Assembly (NCBI RefSeq): GCF_003182095.1
Contig: NZ_QGTJ01000013.1
Span: 1-64,000, forward strand
Length of the DNA stretch: 64,000 nt
Direction: 5' to 3'
Origin: Plasticicumulans acidivorans
GTDB lineage: Bacteria; Pseudomonadota; Gammaproteobacteria; Competibacterales; Competibacteraceae
The notes under the pieces are model-generated. The model was not told where the DNA came from. It did not search any database and saw nothing but the letters and a program-made list of their open reading frames with translations. Below, one piece after another: positions 9,363 through 18,986 of the stretch (its first letter is position 1; every line of letters starts with the position of its first letter). The translations under genes and the position numbers were made by a program.

Positions 9363-11069
9363 ATGCCCGCTCAATCCACGCCCGCCAAACTGCCGGGCTG
9401 GGAAGACTTCGCCGCGATCACCGATCCTTTCGGTATCGCCGATTCGTGGCGCCAATCACTGCAGTCGTGGTTAACGCATCCTGACCAGCTCGGTGAACGC
9501 TACCAGCAGTTCGCCACTGACTGGCTCGCGGTAAACCAGCAGATCTGGCAGCGCCTCTGCGGCATCACAACCGGAGACGCCATCCCGGTCATCGAGCACG
9601 ACGAGCGCTTTCATGACCCGGCCTGGTCGACGCACCCCGGCTTCGACGCCCTGAAGGAAATCTACCTGCTGCACACCCGTGCGCTGGTCGATGCGATCTA
9701 CGCCAGTCCCGGCCTCGACACGAAGACCGCACAACGCGCCGCCTTCTGGGTCAAGCAGTGGCTCGATGCCGTGGCGCCGAGCAATTTCTTCTGGACCAAT
9801 CCGACCGCCATCGACCACGCACTGGAAAGCAATGGCGAGAGCCTGCGCCAGGGCGCGGCCAATTTCGCCCGCGATCTGGCCGCCGGCGACGTGCTGATGG
9901 TCGATCCCCACGCCTTCACGCTCGGTCGCGATCTGGCGACGACGCCAGGCGAAGTGGTGCTGCGCAACGAACTGCTCGAACTGATCCAGTACACACCGAC
10001 GACACCACAGGTACGCAGCATGCCGGTCCTGATCGTCGCGCCATGGATCAACAAGTTCTACATACTCGACCTGAAACCCCGCAACAGCCTGGTGCGCTAT
10101 CTGGTTTCCCAGGGCTTTACGGTCTTCGTCACCAGCTGGAAAAACCCCGGCCCCGAAGCACGGGACACCGGCTTCGAGGACTACCTCATCAAAGGCGTGC
10201 TGGCGGCGGTCGACACCGCGCGTGAAATCACCGGCGCCGAACAGATCCACGCAGTCGGCTACTGCCTCGGCGGCACCACGCTCACGAGTCTGATGGCCTG
10301 GTTCGCCGCCGATGCCGCAACCACGCCGCCGATCGCCCACTGGACCTTGTTCACGACGCTGACTGACTTCTCCGATCCGGGGGAAATCGGCGTGTTCCTG
10401 TCGGAAGCCGCCGTCGGGTTCATCGAACAGGGCATGGCCGGCAAGGGCTATCTCGATGGCAGAGAAATGGCGCGCAGCTTCCGCATGCTGCGCCCGAACA
10501 GCCTGATCTGGCATTACGTGGTGCACAGCTATCTGTATGGCGAAGCGCTGCCGGCATTCGACGTGCTGTTCTGGAACATGGACGCCACGCGCATGCGGGC
10601 GGCGATGCACAGCTGGTATCTGCGCGAGCTGTACCTCGGCAATCACCTCGCCCAGGGAGCGCTGACCATCGCCGGGCGCAGACTCGACCTCGGCAGCATC
10701 CGGCAGCCCCTGTACGCCGTCGGCTGCGAGCAGGACCACATTGCGCCGTGGAAGCAGACCTTCCGCACCTGCGGGCTGGTCGGTGGGCCGGTGCGTTACG
10801 TACTGGCCACCTCGGGGCATATCCTCGGCATCATCAATCCACCGGTCGACCCGCCGAAACGCCGCTACTGGGTCGGCGATGCCAGCGGCTGCAGCGACGC
10901 CGAGCAGTGGCGCGCCAGCATCGCCAAAGTGCCGGGCTCATGGTGGGAGGACTGGACGGCCTGGCTGCACGAGCGCTGCGGAGAGTGGCGCGATGCACCG
11001 GCCGCCGCCGGCAGTGCGGGCCATCCACCGCTGGCGGCAGCGCCCGGGTGCTACGTGCTGGAGAAATAG
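9363..11069 (+). CDS. phaC: Class I poly(3-hydroxyalkanoate) synthase
   Basis: The 568-residue enzyme polymerises (R)-3-hydroxyacyl-CoA on the surface of PHA granules. An N-terminal PhaC domain (about residues 90-260, with NFFWTNPTAI and GENL-type GESLRQGAANF) precedes an alpha/beta-hydrolase domain. Its lipase-box variant is GYCLGG with nucleophile Cys301; the triad is completed by Asp in GCEQDHIAPW and His in SGHILGI. Length is normal for class I, which needs no PhaE or PhaR subunit. The ATG at 9363 is preferred because GGAGG lies ten bases upstream. No phaA, phaB or phasin gene is adjacent. It converges on the aminotransferase with only eight bases between stops. Confidence 0.95.
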   Translation: MPAQSTPAKLPGWEDFAAITDPFGIADSWRQSLQSWLTHPDQLGERYQQFATDWLAVNQQIWQRLCGITTGDAIPVIEHDERFHDPAWSTHPGFDALKEIYLLHTRALVDAIYASPGLDTKTAQRAAFWVKQWLDAVAPSNFFWTNPTAIDHALESNGESLRQGAANFARDLAAGDVLMVDPHAFTLGRDLATTPGEVVLRNELLELIQYTPTTPQVRSMPVLIVAPWINKFYILDLKPRNSLVRYLVSQGFTVFVTSWKNPGPEARDTGFEDYLIKGVLAAVDTAREITGAEQIHAVGYCLGGTTLTSLMAWFAADAATTPPIAHWTLFTTLTDFSDPGEIGVFLSEAAVGFIEQGMAGKGYLDGREMARSFRMLRPNSLIWHYVVHSYLYGEALPAFDVLFWNMDATRMRAAMHSWYLRELYLGNHLAQGALTIAGRRLDLGSIRQPLYAVGCEQDHIAPWKQTFRTCGLVGGPVRYVLATSGHILGIINPPVDPPKRRYWVGDASGCSDAEQWRASIAKVPGSWWEDWTAWLHERCGEWRDAPAAAGSAGHPPLAAAPGCYVLEK

Positions 11070-11077
11070 CCCCCTCT

Positions 11078-12247
11078 TCAGTGGAGGAAGCGCTGCAGCC
11101 GATCCACACCGTCCTGCAACGCTTCGAGCGAGGTGGTATAGGCAAAACGCACATAGCGCCCCGCCTGATACTCGCCGAAGTCGATGCCCGGCGTGATCGC
11201 CACACCAGTTTCTTCGAGCACACGGAAGCAGAAGCTGTAACTGTCATCGGTGAACCGGCTGGCATCGGCGTAGACGTAGAAAGCCCCCTGCGGCATGACC
11301 GGCACCTCAAAGCCGATCGCGCGCAGCGCAGGCACCAGAAAATCCCGCCGCTGCCGGAACGCCAGCCGACGCTCCTCGAAGATCGCTTCGGCTTCGGGCG
11401 TGAATGCCGCCAGCGCCGCGTACTGCGCCGGGGTCGGTGCGGCGATCAGCAGGTTCTGCATCAGCTTTTCGACGTCGCGGACGCAGGGCGGCGGTGCCAC
11501 CAGCCAGCCCAGACGCCAGCCCGTCATGCCGTAGTATTTCGAAAAGCTGTTGACGACGAAGACATCGTCGCCGCCGGCCAGCGCCGTCACCGCCGGTTCG
11601 TCATACACCAGCCCGTGGTAAATCTCGTCGACGATCAGCGCGCCGCCGTGCGCCCGCACGATTTCGCGAATCCCCTGCATCACGGCCGGCGGCACCAGCG
11701 TCCCGGTCGGATTCGCCGGCGAGGCCAGCATCACGGCACGGGTCTGTGCATCCCAGTGCTGATCGACGAGCTCCGGCGTCAGCTGAAACGCCGTATCGGC
11801 CCCGACAGGAATCCCCACGGCCTCCCCTTCACAAAAACGCAGAAAGTGGCGATTGCAGGGATAGGTCGGGTCCGCGAGCAGGCAGCGCTCGCCGGGGTTC
11901 ATCAGCACACCGGCAGCGAGCAGCAGAGCGCCGCTGGCACCCGGGGTGACGACGATGCAGCCCGGATCAACGTCGACACCGTGCCGACGCGCATAGTTGG
12001 CGGCAATCGCCTCACGCAGCGCCGGCAGACCGCAGGCCGAGGTGTATCCCGTCCGCCCCTCGGCCAGCGCCTGCCGGCCAGCGGCAACGATCGGCGCTGC
12101 GGTAGAAAAATCCGGTTCGCCGACTTCCATATGGATGATGGAGCGCCCCGTGGCGGCCAGCTGCTGCGCGCGCGCCAGCAATTCCATGACATGGAAGGGG
12201 GCAATGTCAGCCATGCGCCGCGCCACACGTGGATAGACGACAGGCAT
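11078..12247 (-). CDS. PLP-dependent class I/II aminotransferase
   Basis: The 389-residue fold-type I enzyme shows HMEVGEPDFSTAAP near the N-terminus, ASPANPTGT, the Asp/Tyr pair in LIVDEIYHGLVYD, and the PLP lysine in VVNSFSKYYGMTGWRLGW (Lys of SFSKYY). A substrate-carboxylate Arg lies in GRYVRFAY. It belongs to the aspartate/alanine aminotransferase superfamily (AspC-like group Igamma); the amino donor cannot be told from sequence. The ATG at 12247 is supported by GAGGAG seven bases upstream. A strong hairpin at 12269-12302 separates it from pilU. Confidence 0.88.
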   Translation of the reverse strand: MPVVYPRVARRMADIAPFHVMELLARAQQLAATGRSIIHMEVGEPDFSTAAPIVAAGRQALAEGRTGYTSACGLPALREAIAANYARRHGVDVDPGCIVVTPGASGALLLAAGVLMNPGERCLLADPTYPCNRHFLRFCEGEAVGIPVGADTAFQLTPELVDQHWDAQTRAVMLASPANPTGTLVPPAVMQGIREIVRAHGGALIVDEIYHGLVYDEPAVTALAGGDDVFVVNSFSKYYGMTGWRLGWLVAPPPCVRDVEKLMQNLLIAAPTPAQYAALAAFTPEAEAIFEERRLAFRQRRDFLVPALRAIGFEVPVMPQGAFYVYADASRFTDDSYSFCFRVLEETGVAITPGIDFGEYQAGRYVRFAYTTSLEALQDGVDRLQRFLH

Positions 12248-12260
12248 TTTTCGGCTCCTC

Positions 12261-12302
12261 AAAAAAGGCACTGCCGCGCCGGGAAATCCCAGCGCGGCAG
12301 TG
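12261..12302 (-). terminator. Rho-independent terminator of pilU
   Basis: CACTGCCGCGC (12269-12279) pairs with GCGCGGCAGTG (12292-12302). Read on the minus strand the stem is followed by CC and six T residues (12266-12261), about 50 bases after the pilU stop. Confidence 0.85.
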
Positions 12303-12350
12303 CGGGGTTAGGCGAGCGCAACGGCCGAGCCGCTTCGCTTCGCAAACGAA

Positions 12351-13475
12351 TCAGACGTCCTTGGGCGTCACCCGCAACCCGACCGCCAGCGAATCGCTGG
12401 CACTGCCGGGCTGCATGCCTTCCGACAGACGAATCTGCAGGCTGACGTTGTTACGCGAATCGGCGTTGCGAATCGCTTCGTCCTTGCTGATCTTGCCCGC
12501 ACGGTACAGTTCGAGCAGCGACTGATCGAAGGTCTTCATGCCGATTTCGACACCCTGCGCCATCGCTTCCTTGATCGACTCGAACTTGCCTTTGAGGATC
12601 AGCTCGGAGACGTAAGGCGTATTCAGCATCACTTCGACAGCCGGCACGCGGCGACCATCGACACCGATGATCAGACGCTGCGACACCACGGCGCGCAGAT
12701 TGTGCGCCAGGTCCATCAGTAACTGCTGACGCGCCGCTTCTGGAAAGAAGTTGATGATGCGCTCCAGTGCTCCGTTGGCGTGGTTGGCGTGCAGCGTCGA
12801 CACGCACAAGTGGCCAGTTTCGGCATAAGCGATCGCGTACTTCATCGTCTCGGAGTCGCGAACCTCACCGATGAGGATGACGTCCGGTGATTCACGCAGG
12901 GCGTTCTTCAGCGCATCCTCGTAGGTGTGGGTATCGATGCCGACCTCACGCTGCCCGACCACCGACTTCTTGTGGTGGTGGATGAACTCGATCGGGTCCT
13001 CGATCGTCAGGATGTGACCGGTTGCCGACTCGTTGCGATGATCGATCATCGCGGCCAGCGAAGTCGACTTGCCCGAGCCCGTCGAGCCAACCATCAGCAC
13101 CAGACCGCGCTTTTCCATGACCAGGTTCGCCATCACGGCCGGCAGACCCAGCTCATCGATCTTTGGAATCCGCTGCTTGATGTAGCGGATGACCATCGAC
13201 ACTTCGCCGCGCTGACGGAACACGTTGGCGCGGAAACGTCCGATCTCACTGATCGAAAGCGCAAAGTTTGCTTCCAGATCACGCTCGAACTCGCGGATCT
13301 GGCTGTCGTTCATCAGCGAGTAGGCCACCTCCCGCACCGAGCCCGGCTTCATCGGCGCATTACTGCACGGAACAACCTGTCCCTCGATCTTGATGTGTAC
13401 TGGAGCCCCGACATAGAAAAACAGATCGGATGCTTCCCGATCGACCATCAGCTTCAGGTACGGTGTGACGTCCAT
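12351..13475 (-). CDS. pilU: Type IV pilus retraction-associated ATPase PilU
   Basis: The 374-residue cytoplasmic ATPase belongs to the PilT/PilU branch of secretion ATPases. It shows Walker A GSTGSGKST at residues 130-138, an Asp box TIEDPIEFIHHHKKSVVGQREVG, Walker B DVILIGEVRD and the His box TGHLCVSTLHANHANGALERI. The N-terminus YLKLMVDREASDLFFYVGAP and the longer C-terminus after about residue 345 are PilU-like rather than PilT-like. PilU assists PilT in pilus retraction for twitching. No pilT lies next to it, although the two usually pair. The hairpin at 12261-12302 ends the transcript. Confidence 0.9.
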   Translation of the reverse strand: MDVTPYLKLMVDREASDLFFYVGAPVHIKIEGQVVPCSNAPMKPGSVREVAYSLMNDSQIREFERDLEANFALSISEIGRFRANVFRQRGEVSMVIRYIKQRIPKIDELGLPAVMANLVMEKRGLVLMVGSTGSGKSTSLAAMIDHRNESATGHILTIEDPIEFIHHHKKSVVGQREVGIDTHTYEDALKNALRESPDVILIGEVRDSETMKYAIAYAETGHLCVSTLHANHANGALERIINFFPEAARQQLLMDLAHNLRAVVSQRLIIGVDGRRVPAVEVMLNTPYVSELILKGKFESIKEAMAQGVEIGMKTFDQSLLELYRAGKISKDEAIRNADSRNNVSLQIRLSEGMQPGSASDSLAVGLRVTPKDV

Positions 13476-13558
13476 TGCATCTCCCTCATTGCAAGCCGGC
13501 GTCCTTACTCAATTTGCAGGCGGTCCGGAAAGACGACGGGGCCACCACCTCCCGACGT

Positions 13559-14956
13559 TCACCGTGCCCGATTCAGGCCATTGAGGGCTGCCACGCGATA
13601 CGCCTCAGCCATCGTCGGGTAATTGAACGTCGTGTTAACGAAATACAATAACGAATTGGCTTCCCCTTGCTGTGACATGATCGCTTGACCGATGTGCACG
13701 ATTTCTGCTGCCTGGTCACCAAAGCAGTGGATACCCAGCAGCTCCAGCGTATCGCGGTGGAACAGCAGCTTGAGCATGCCCACCGTCTTACCGGTGATCT
13801 GTGCCCGCGCAAGGTTCTTGAACCAGGAATAGCCAACCTCGTACGGCACGCAGGCATCGGTCAGCTCGCGCTCGGTACGCCCTACCGAGCTGATCTCGGG
13901 AGAGGTGTAGATGCCCGTCGGTACATATTCGACCAGACGGCTTTCGCATCGCCCCTCGACGAGATGCGTGGCGGCAAAGCGCCCCTGGTCATACGAGGCA
14001 CTTGCCAGGCTGGGATAGCCGATGACATCGCCCACGGCATAGATATGCGGCAGTGCGGTCTGGTAGTTCGCGTTAACGTCGATCTGCCCGCGGCCATTGG
14101 GGCGAATCCCCAGGTCTTCGAGACCGATACCCTGCGCGTTGCCGGTTCGACCATTGGCCCACAGCAGGATGTCGCTCTTGATCCGTTTGCCGGACTTGAA
14201 GTGGACCACGACACCATCAGACGCCGACTCGACACGCTCGTAGGTTTCGTTATGGCGGATCACCACCCCCTGATCACGCAGGTGGTAATTAAGCGCGTGC
14301 GTAATTTCGTCGTCGAGAAAGGACAGCAGCTGGTCACGCGTGTTGACCAGATTCACCTTGCATCCCATGTTGCGGAACATGCTTGCGTATTCGCAGCCGA
14401 TCACGCCCGCACCGTAAATCGTGATCGACTCCGGCGTATACGCCATGCTCAGTATGGTGTCGCTATCGAACACCCGCGGATGGTTGAAATCGACGTCCGC
14501 CGGCCGGTAGGGGCGTGAGCCCGTCGCCAGCACGAAGTGGTCTGCCCGCAGCCGCACGGGATCCTGCCCTGTCCCCCGCACTTCCAGCGTATGGGCATCG
14601 ATGAACGCGGCCGTTCCCCGATAAACCGGAATGCCGTTGCGATCATAAAAGTCGCGCCGCATCGCCGTCTGCTGGGCAATAACGGATTCCGCGGTACGCA
14701 GGAGATCCGGATAGGAGAAGCGCGCAACACGCCCAAGGCTGCGAAACGCCGGATTGCGGTTGAACTCCATCATTCGATTGATGGCATGCCGCAACGCCTT
14801 CGAAGGAATCGTCCCCCAATGGGTGCAGCCCCCGCCGACACGGCCGTATTTCTCCACCACAGCGACGAGCTTGCCGCCCTTCGCCGACTTCATCGCCGCC
14901 CCCTCACCTCCCGGGCCCGTCCCAATCACGATGACGTCGTATTTCTGCTCACTCAT
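13559..14956 (-). CDS. sthA: Soluble pyridine nucleotide transhydrogenase
   Basis: The 465-residue flavoprotein matches SthA in length and motifs: FAD-binding [19 protein letters not shown], the [19 protein letters not shown] segment in which the second redox cysteine is absent as in SthA, an NAD-binding [33 protein letters not shown] and the C-terminal dimerisation domain [18 protein letters not shown]. It exchanges hydride between NADPH and NAD+ in the cytoplasm. The ATG at 14956 ([10 protein letters not shown]) follows a purine-rich AAGGGGG; a 48-codon extension upstream is unlikely. It is transcribed toward pilU, 83 bases apart. Confidence 0.95.
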   Translation of the reverse strand: MSEQKYDVIVIGTGPGGEGAAMKSAKGGKLVAVVEKYGRVGGGCTHWGTIPSKALRHAINRMMEFNRNPAFRSLGRVARFSYPDLLRTAESVIAQQTAMRRDFYDRNGIPVYRGTAAFIDAHTLEVRGTGQDPVRLRADHFVLATGSRPYRPADVDFNHPRVFDSDTILSMAYTPESITIYGAGVIGCEYASMFRNMGCKVNLVNTRDQLLSFLDDEITHALNYHLRDQGVVIRHNETYERVESASDGVVVHFKSGKRIKSDILLWANGRTGNAQGIGLEDLGIRPNGRGQIDVNANYQTALPHIYAVGDVIGYPSLASASYDQGRFAATHLVEGRCESRLVEYVPTGIYTSPEISSVGRTERELTDACVPYEVGYSWFKNLARAQITGKTVGMLKLLFHRDTLELLGIHCFGDQAAEIVHIGQAIMSQQGEANSLLYFVNTTFNYPTMAEAYRVAALNGLNRAR

Positions 14957-15175
14957 TACGCCCCCTTCCCAAACCGCCTCGATTTCAGGGGCGCACAACA
15001 GTTGCCCCACTGCGCCACCAATCAGTCCCCACTGTCCAGCCCAGTATACTAATTGCCCATATCTGAGCATGATTCGTGCTGCATGCACGAGAAACGTCAA
15101 AATACTTTACATATTGTATTGTCCCTCTAGCTCTTATCGTACATTTTTATTTATAAAACAAATCGTTAACAACAT

Positions 15176-15191
15176 AGGCATATCCCTTGCT
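15176..15191 (+). promoter_or_regulatory. Sigma-54 (-24/-12) promoter for the PEP-CTERM gene
   Basis: AGGCATATCCCTTGCT fits the -24/-12 consensus TGGCACG-N4-TTGCW, with GG and GC exactly ten bases apart and the full TTGCT at -12. It would start RNA near 15203, giving a leader of about 135 bases before 15339. The rest of the 382-base gap back to sthA is AT-rich and shows no gene. Confidence 0.55.
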
Positions 15192-15338
15192 GTTAGAGCT
15201 CAGGCGCGCTGCAACACTGAATTTTGGAGCCTCAGGGAAGACCAGGGCCCCATGCCGGAGACGGACTTCGGATTGTCTGGCTGCGCTTAAGACTCTATTT
15301 GAGATTCTCTATTTAAGACTTAGCCCAAGGGGTTGAAC

Positions 15339-16079
15339 ATGAAGAAACAGTCAGCTCTCGCCTTGTCGGCTGCTCTCGCCCTTTTCGGCACCGGCGCAGC
15401 CCACGCAGGGTACTACTCGTATCTTGAGAACTTCACCGGCAGCTTCGACGTATCCGGTTTCGCCGATGCCGATCCGGATACCTTCACCATCACGCTGACC
15501 AACCTGAGTGGCGTGGTGGACATCACCCTGCCGCCGGATGGCGTCTGGAGCGCAGCCCGCACCGGCTTCATCGGTGTCGACTATACCCCCGCCAACCCGG
15601 GCTACGACCTGGTGAGCAACTCCAGCAGCTGGATTCCGCTCGGTACTGCGACGGTTTCGACGGGCGGCATTACCGGTTCGCATTTCGTCTTCGACTTCGA
15701 CACCGGAAGCTTCACGTCGGATGGCGTCAGCTACACCAACGGCAGCTTCACCGCCAGCGCCAGCACGCTCAACCTGCTGCTCGGCAGCATGTTCGGCCCG
15801 CTCGGTGCCGCCATCGGTACCGGCTCCGTGAGCGTTTCGCACACTCTCACCGCTGACACCTGGACGATCGACATCACCGAAACTGACGTTGGTGGCACGG
15901 GCTTCAGCGGTCTGTTCGCAACGCTTGATTCCACCGCGTATGGCGGCAACAACGACGGCCAGATCGATGGCACGTTCTTGGCGAACGCCGCTGTCCATGT
16001 TCCGGAGCCGATGAGCGTCGCGCTGCTTGGCTTAGGCTTGGCCGGCCTGGCTTGCTCGCGTCGCCGCAAGGCCAGCTGA
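15339..16079 (+). CDS. PEP-CTERM sorting-domain exported protein
   Basis: The 246-residue protein has a signal peptide (MKKQSALALSAALALFGTG...AHA) and a Ser/Thr/Gly/Asp-rich, Cys-poor middle with few charges. It ends in a complete PEP-CTERM anchor: the VPEP motif at about residue 221, a hydrophobic stretch (MSVALLGLGLAGLA) and the basic tail SRRRKAS. Such proteins are exported, cut by exosortase and become exopolysaccharide- or surface-associated. The ATG at 15339 follows AAGGGG six bases upstream; a TTG two codons earlier is also in frame. A sigma-54 promoter precedes it and a terminator follows. The middle region is not recognised. Confidence 0.9.
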   Translation: MKKQSALALSAALALFGTGAAHAGYYSYLENFTGSFDVSGFADADPDTFTITLTNLSGVVDITLPPDGVWSAARTGFIGVDYTPANPGYDLVSNSSSWIPLGTATVSTGGITGSHFVFDFDTGSFTSDGVSYTNGSFTASASTLNLLLGSMFGPLGAAIGTGSVSVSHTLTADTWTIDITETDVGGTGFSGLFATLDSTAYGGNNDGQIDGTFLANAAVHVPEPMSVALLGLGLAGLACSRRRKAS

Positions 16080-16119
16080 GACGACATCTCTCTAGCGCGC
16101 TTTTCATAAGTGGTGCAAG

Positions 16120-16150
16120 GGTGGCCTTTGAAAGAAGGCCACCTTTTTTA
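16120..16150 (+). terminator. Rho-independent terminator of the PEP-CTERM gene
   Basis: GGTGGCCTT (16120-16128) pairs with AAGGCCACC (16135-16143) around a six-base loop, followed by TTTTTT, 41 bases after the stop codon. Confidence 0.9.
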
Positions 16151-16257
16151 TTTCTCTCGCCCCCCTCCCCGCGTTGAGGTCAAGCGGACGGTGCAGTGGC
16201 CTCTCACGCGGGATATTGTTAATTTAAGAGTTTATCCATCGGTTCTTGGCCAAACTC

Positions 16258-18306
16258 ATGACAATCCCTGTGCGCTCCATTCTTGTCACCAGCGCCCTCC
16301 CATACGCGAACGGCCCAATCCACCTCGGCCATATGGTCGAATACATTCAGACGGACATCTGGGTACGTTTCCAGCGACTGCGCGGCAACAACTGCTACTA
16401 CGTATGCGCTGACGATGCACACGGCACACCCATCATGCTGCGTGCACAGGCAGAGGGCTTGTCTCCAGAAGAGCTTATAGCCCGCATTTCCTCGGAACAC
16501 CAAGCAGACTTCAGCGAATTCCTTATCAGCTTCGATCAATACCACTCAACGCACTCATCAGAAAATAAATTCTTCGCCGAACTTATCTATGAGCGCCTAA
16601 CAGCAGGCGGACATATCGAGAAAAAAACCATTCATCAAGCCTACGATCCAGAAAAAGGAATGTTTCTTCCTGACCGATTCATCAAGGGAGAATGCCCACG
16701 CTGCGGAGCAGCGGATCAGTATGGCGATTCCTGCGAGGTATGTGGTGCGACCTACTCCCCGGCAGAGCTGAAAAATCCTCGCTCAGCTATTTCCGGCGCC
16801 GTACCAATATCAAAAGATTCAGAGCACTTTTTCTTCCGATTAACAGACTTCGAAGCCATGCTGCGCGAATGGATCGCCAATGGTCATGTTCAGGAAGAAA
16901 TGGGCAACAAACTTGTCGAGTGGTTTCGCGAGGGATTGCAGTCTTGGGATATTTCGCGAGACGCCCCTTATTGGGGATTTGAAATTCCTGATGCACCCGG
17001 AAAATTCTTTTATGTATGGCTCGATGCACCTATCGGCTATATGGCAAGTTTTAAAAAATTTTGCGAACGAGAAAATTTAGATTTTGATCACTACTGGAAA
17101 CAAAATTCTGAAGCAGAGCTTTACCATTTCATAGGCAAAGATATAGCTTATTTTCATACGCTGTTTTGGCCAGCAATGTTAGATGGCGCAGGGTTTCGCA
17201 AACCAACTTCCGTATTCTGCCACGGTTTCCTAACAGTAAACGGACAAAAAATGTCCAAATCACGTGGAACCTTTATCAAGGCTCGCACGTATCTTGAGTA
17301 TTTACGACCAGAATATTTGCGTTACTATTTCGCAACAAAATTAAGCGATCGTATCGAAGATATTGACTTGGCTCTTGATGATTTTCAAGCCAGAGTCAAC
17401 AGCGATCTCGTCAACAAATACGTTAACATTGCCAGCCGCTGTGCTGGATTCATCAACAAACGCTTTTCAGGCGAGCTCGCTTCGGACTTGCCTGATCCAA
17501 TTCTCAGACAGCAATTCGTTTCCGCCGGTGAATCTATTGCGACTGCTTATGAAAATCGTGAATTCGGTCGTGCAATGCGCGAAATCATGGCACTGGCTGA
17601 CAGAGCCAATCAATACATCGATGAAACGAAACCATGGGTACTGGCCAAGCAGAAAAACAACGAACAGCTACTCCATGGGGTTTGCAGTCAAGGTATTGAG
17701 CTTTTTCGGCTTCTAACAATTTATCTTAAGCCGGTTCTACCCCAGCTTACAGCAGAGGTCGAGCAGTTCCTGGAGATTCCAGCACTACAATGGTCTGATT
17801 TAGATCTCCCACTAATAAACCACCACATGTCATCGTTCAAACCATTAATGCAGCGCATCGACAATACTCAAATTGATGCAATTATAGTCGCGTCACAAGA
17901 AACCCTCACGCAAACGCAAACGCAAACGCAAACGCAAACGATAGCTACGGAAAAAAAAGAAACACAAGAAATCATCTTGCCAACAATATCAATAGATGAT
18001 TTCAGAAAAATTGACCTGAGAATTGCGCGCATAATTACAGCTGACTTTGTGCCTGACTCCGACAAATTGATAAAATTAACGTTAGACATCGGATCAGAAA
18101 CCCGTCAGGTTTTTGCAGGAATAAGGCACGTTTATGAACCCAGCGATCTTGTCGGCCGCTTAACCCTTGTCGCCGTCAACTTGGCCCCGAGAAAAATGCG
18201 CTTTGGCAACTCCGAAGGGATGCTACTCGGAGCCAGCGAAAAGCAGGACGAAATATACTTACTTTCTCCTGATTCAGGAGCAGTTCCTGGGATGCGTGTT
18301 CAATAA
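16258..18306 (+). CDS. metG: Methionine-tRNA ligase
   Basis: The 682-residue enzyme charges tRNA-Met. It shows the class I HIGH-type motif in [12 protein letters not shown], zinc-knuckle cysteines in [17 protein letters not shown], the WLDAPIGYM methionine pocket, KMSKS in [13 protein letters not shown], the anticodon-binding helical domain, and a C-terminal EMAP/OB-fold tRNA-binding domain ([14 protein letters not shown] to the end). Length matches E. coli MetG. The ATG at 16258 aligns with MetG starts; a TTG four codons upstream is in frame. The first 250 bases are GC-rich like the neighbours, but the remainder is clearly AT-rich. A hexanucleotide repeat sits in the linker before the OB domain. 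Confidence 0.96.
   Translation: MTIPVRSILVTSALPYANGPIHLGHMVEYIQTDIWVRFQRLRGNNCYYVCADDAHGTPIMLRAQAEGLSPEELIARISSEHQADFSEFLISFDQYHSTHSSENKFFAELIYERLTAGGHIEKKTIHQAYDPEKGMFLPDRFIKGECPRCGAADQYGDSCEVCGATYSPAELKNPRSAISGAVPISKDSEHFFFRLTDFEAMLREWIANGHVQEEMGNKLVEWFREGLQSWDISRDAPYWGFEIPDAPGKFFYVWLDAPIGYMASFKKFCERENLDFDHYWKQNSEAELYHFIGKDIAYFHTLFWPAMLDGAGFRKPTSVFCHGFLTVNGQKMSKSRGTFIKARTYLEYLRPEYLRYYFATKLSDRIEDIDLALDDFQARVNSDLVNKYVNIASRCAGFINKRFSGELASDLPDPILRQQFVSAGESIATAYENREFGRAMREIMALADRANQYIDETKPWVLAKQKNNEQLLHGVCSQGIELFRLLTIYLKPVLPQLTAEVEQFLEIPALQWSDLDLPLINHHMSSFKPLMQRIDNTQIDAIIVASQETLTQTQTQTQTQTIATEKKETQEIILPTISIDDFRKIDLRIARIITADFVPDSDKLIKLTLDIGSETRQVFAGIRHVYEPSDLVGRLTLVAVNLAPRKMRFGNSEGMLLGASEKQDEIYLLSPDSGAVPGMRVQ
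17908..17940 (+). repeat. Hexanucleotide repeat (ACGCAA)5.5 inside metG
   Basis: Five perfect ACGCAA units plus ACG encode alternating Thr-Gln in the flexible linker between the anticodon-binding domain and the C-terminal tRNA-binding domain. Changes in copy number would keep the reading frame. Confidence 0.95.
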
Positions 18307-18986
18307 AACTATTTTTTAATAAAACGACATCAGCCAAAATCAATGGGGATGGTCCGGTAATATTGACCACGTCAATTAGCCACCCTCCCCAACATAGGAT
18401 AATCAAACCGCGCTCATCGAAGTGTGTGACTAACAGGGCCGGCAGGCTCGATGATATCACTCGCCTCAAAGTTAGTCGCATTCGCTCTGGATTTTAGACG
18501 TTTTCACCTCGCGATTCAGGCATTACCTGCCTTTAATAAGCAAAGCCAAATACAGCAACATCAACCACCACTGCACACACAACAGCCATCAGATATCGAT
18601 CGCCGTTATACAAAGCGAGCCCCCCACCGGGGGATTGATGGATGCTATATGACTAGATCAGGAAATCTTGCGCAAAAGGCCAGATTATATGGAGGCCGTT
18701 ACCAGCTACGCACACAGCGGATACAAAACAAAAACATGGGGCCATCGCACCTTCTAAACTTGCGCTTTAAAATATACCCCACTCCTCAGTAGTGCGGATT
18801 TAGTGAACAAACAACCACGTCAATACACGCTCATTGAAACACCCTGATCATTTTAATTTTTAGACAAAACGCTGTAAAAAATTAACCACCATCATAATAA
18901 ATAACTTATAAAAACATAAAAACCACATCTCAAAAAAGTCACTGGGAACAAATATTTCCTCATATTTTCAACATTGACCAGTGAAG
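18307..18986. other. Gene-free AT-rich region
   Basis: I find no supportable gene in these 680 bases between metG and prsT. An open frame at 18451-18792 has no ribosome site and a protein unlike any family I know. A more GC-rich patch at about 18345-18500 contrasts with its surroundings and includes GGTAATATTGACC at 18355-18367. It may be a relic of something inserted, which I could not identify. Confidence 0.5.

Noticed and set aside
16246..16257. Upstream TTG start for metG
   Set aside because: MetG proteins begin shortly before the [12 protein letters not shown] segment; the ATG at 16258 fits and the TTG adds four residues without a better ribosome site.
18451..18792. 113-codon open frame on the plus strand
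   Set aside because: No ribosome-binding site, no known similarity and composition like the surrounding non-coding DNA.
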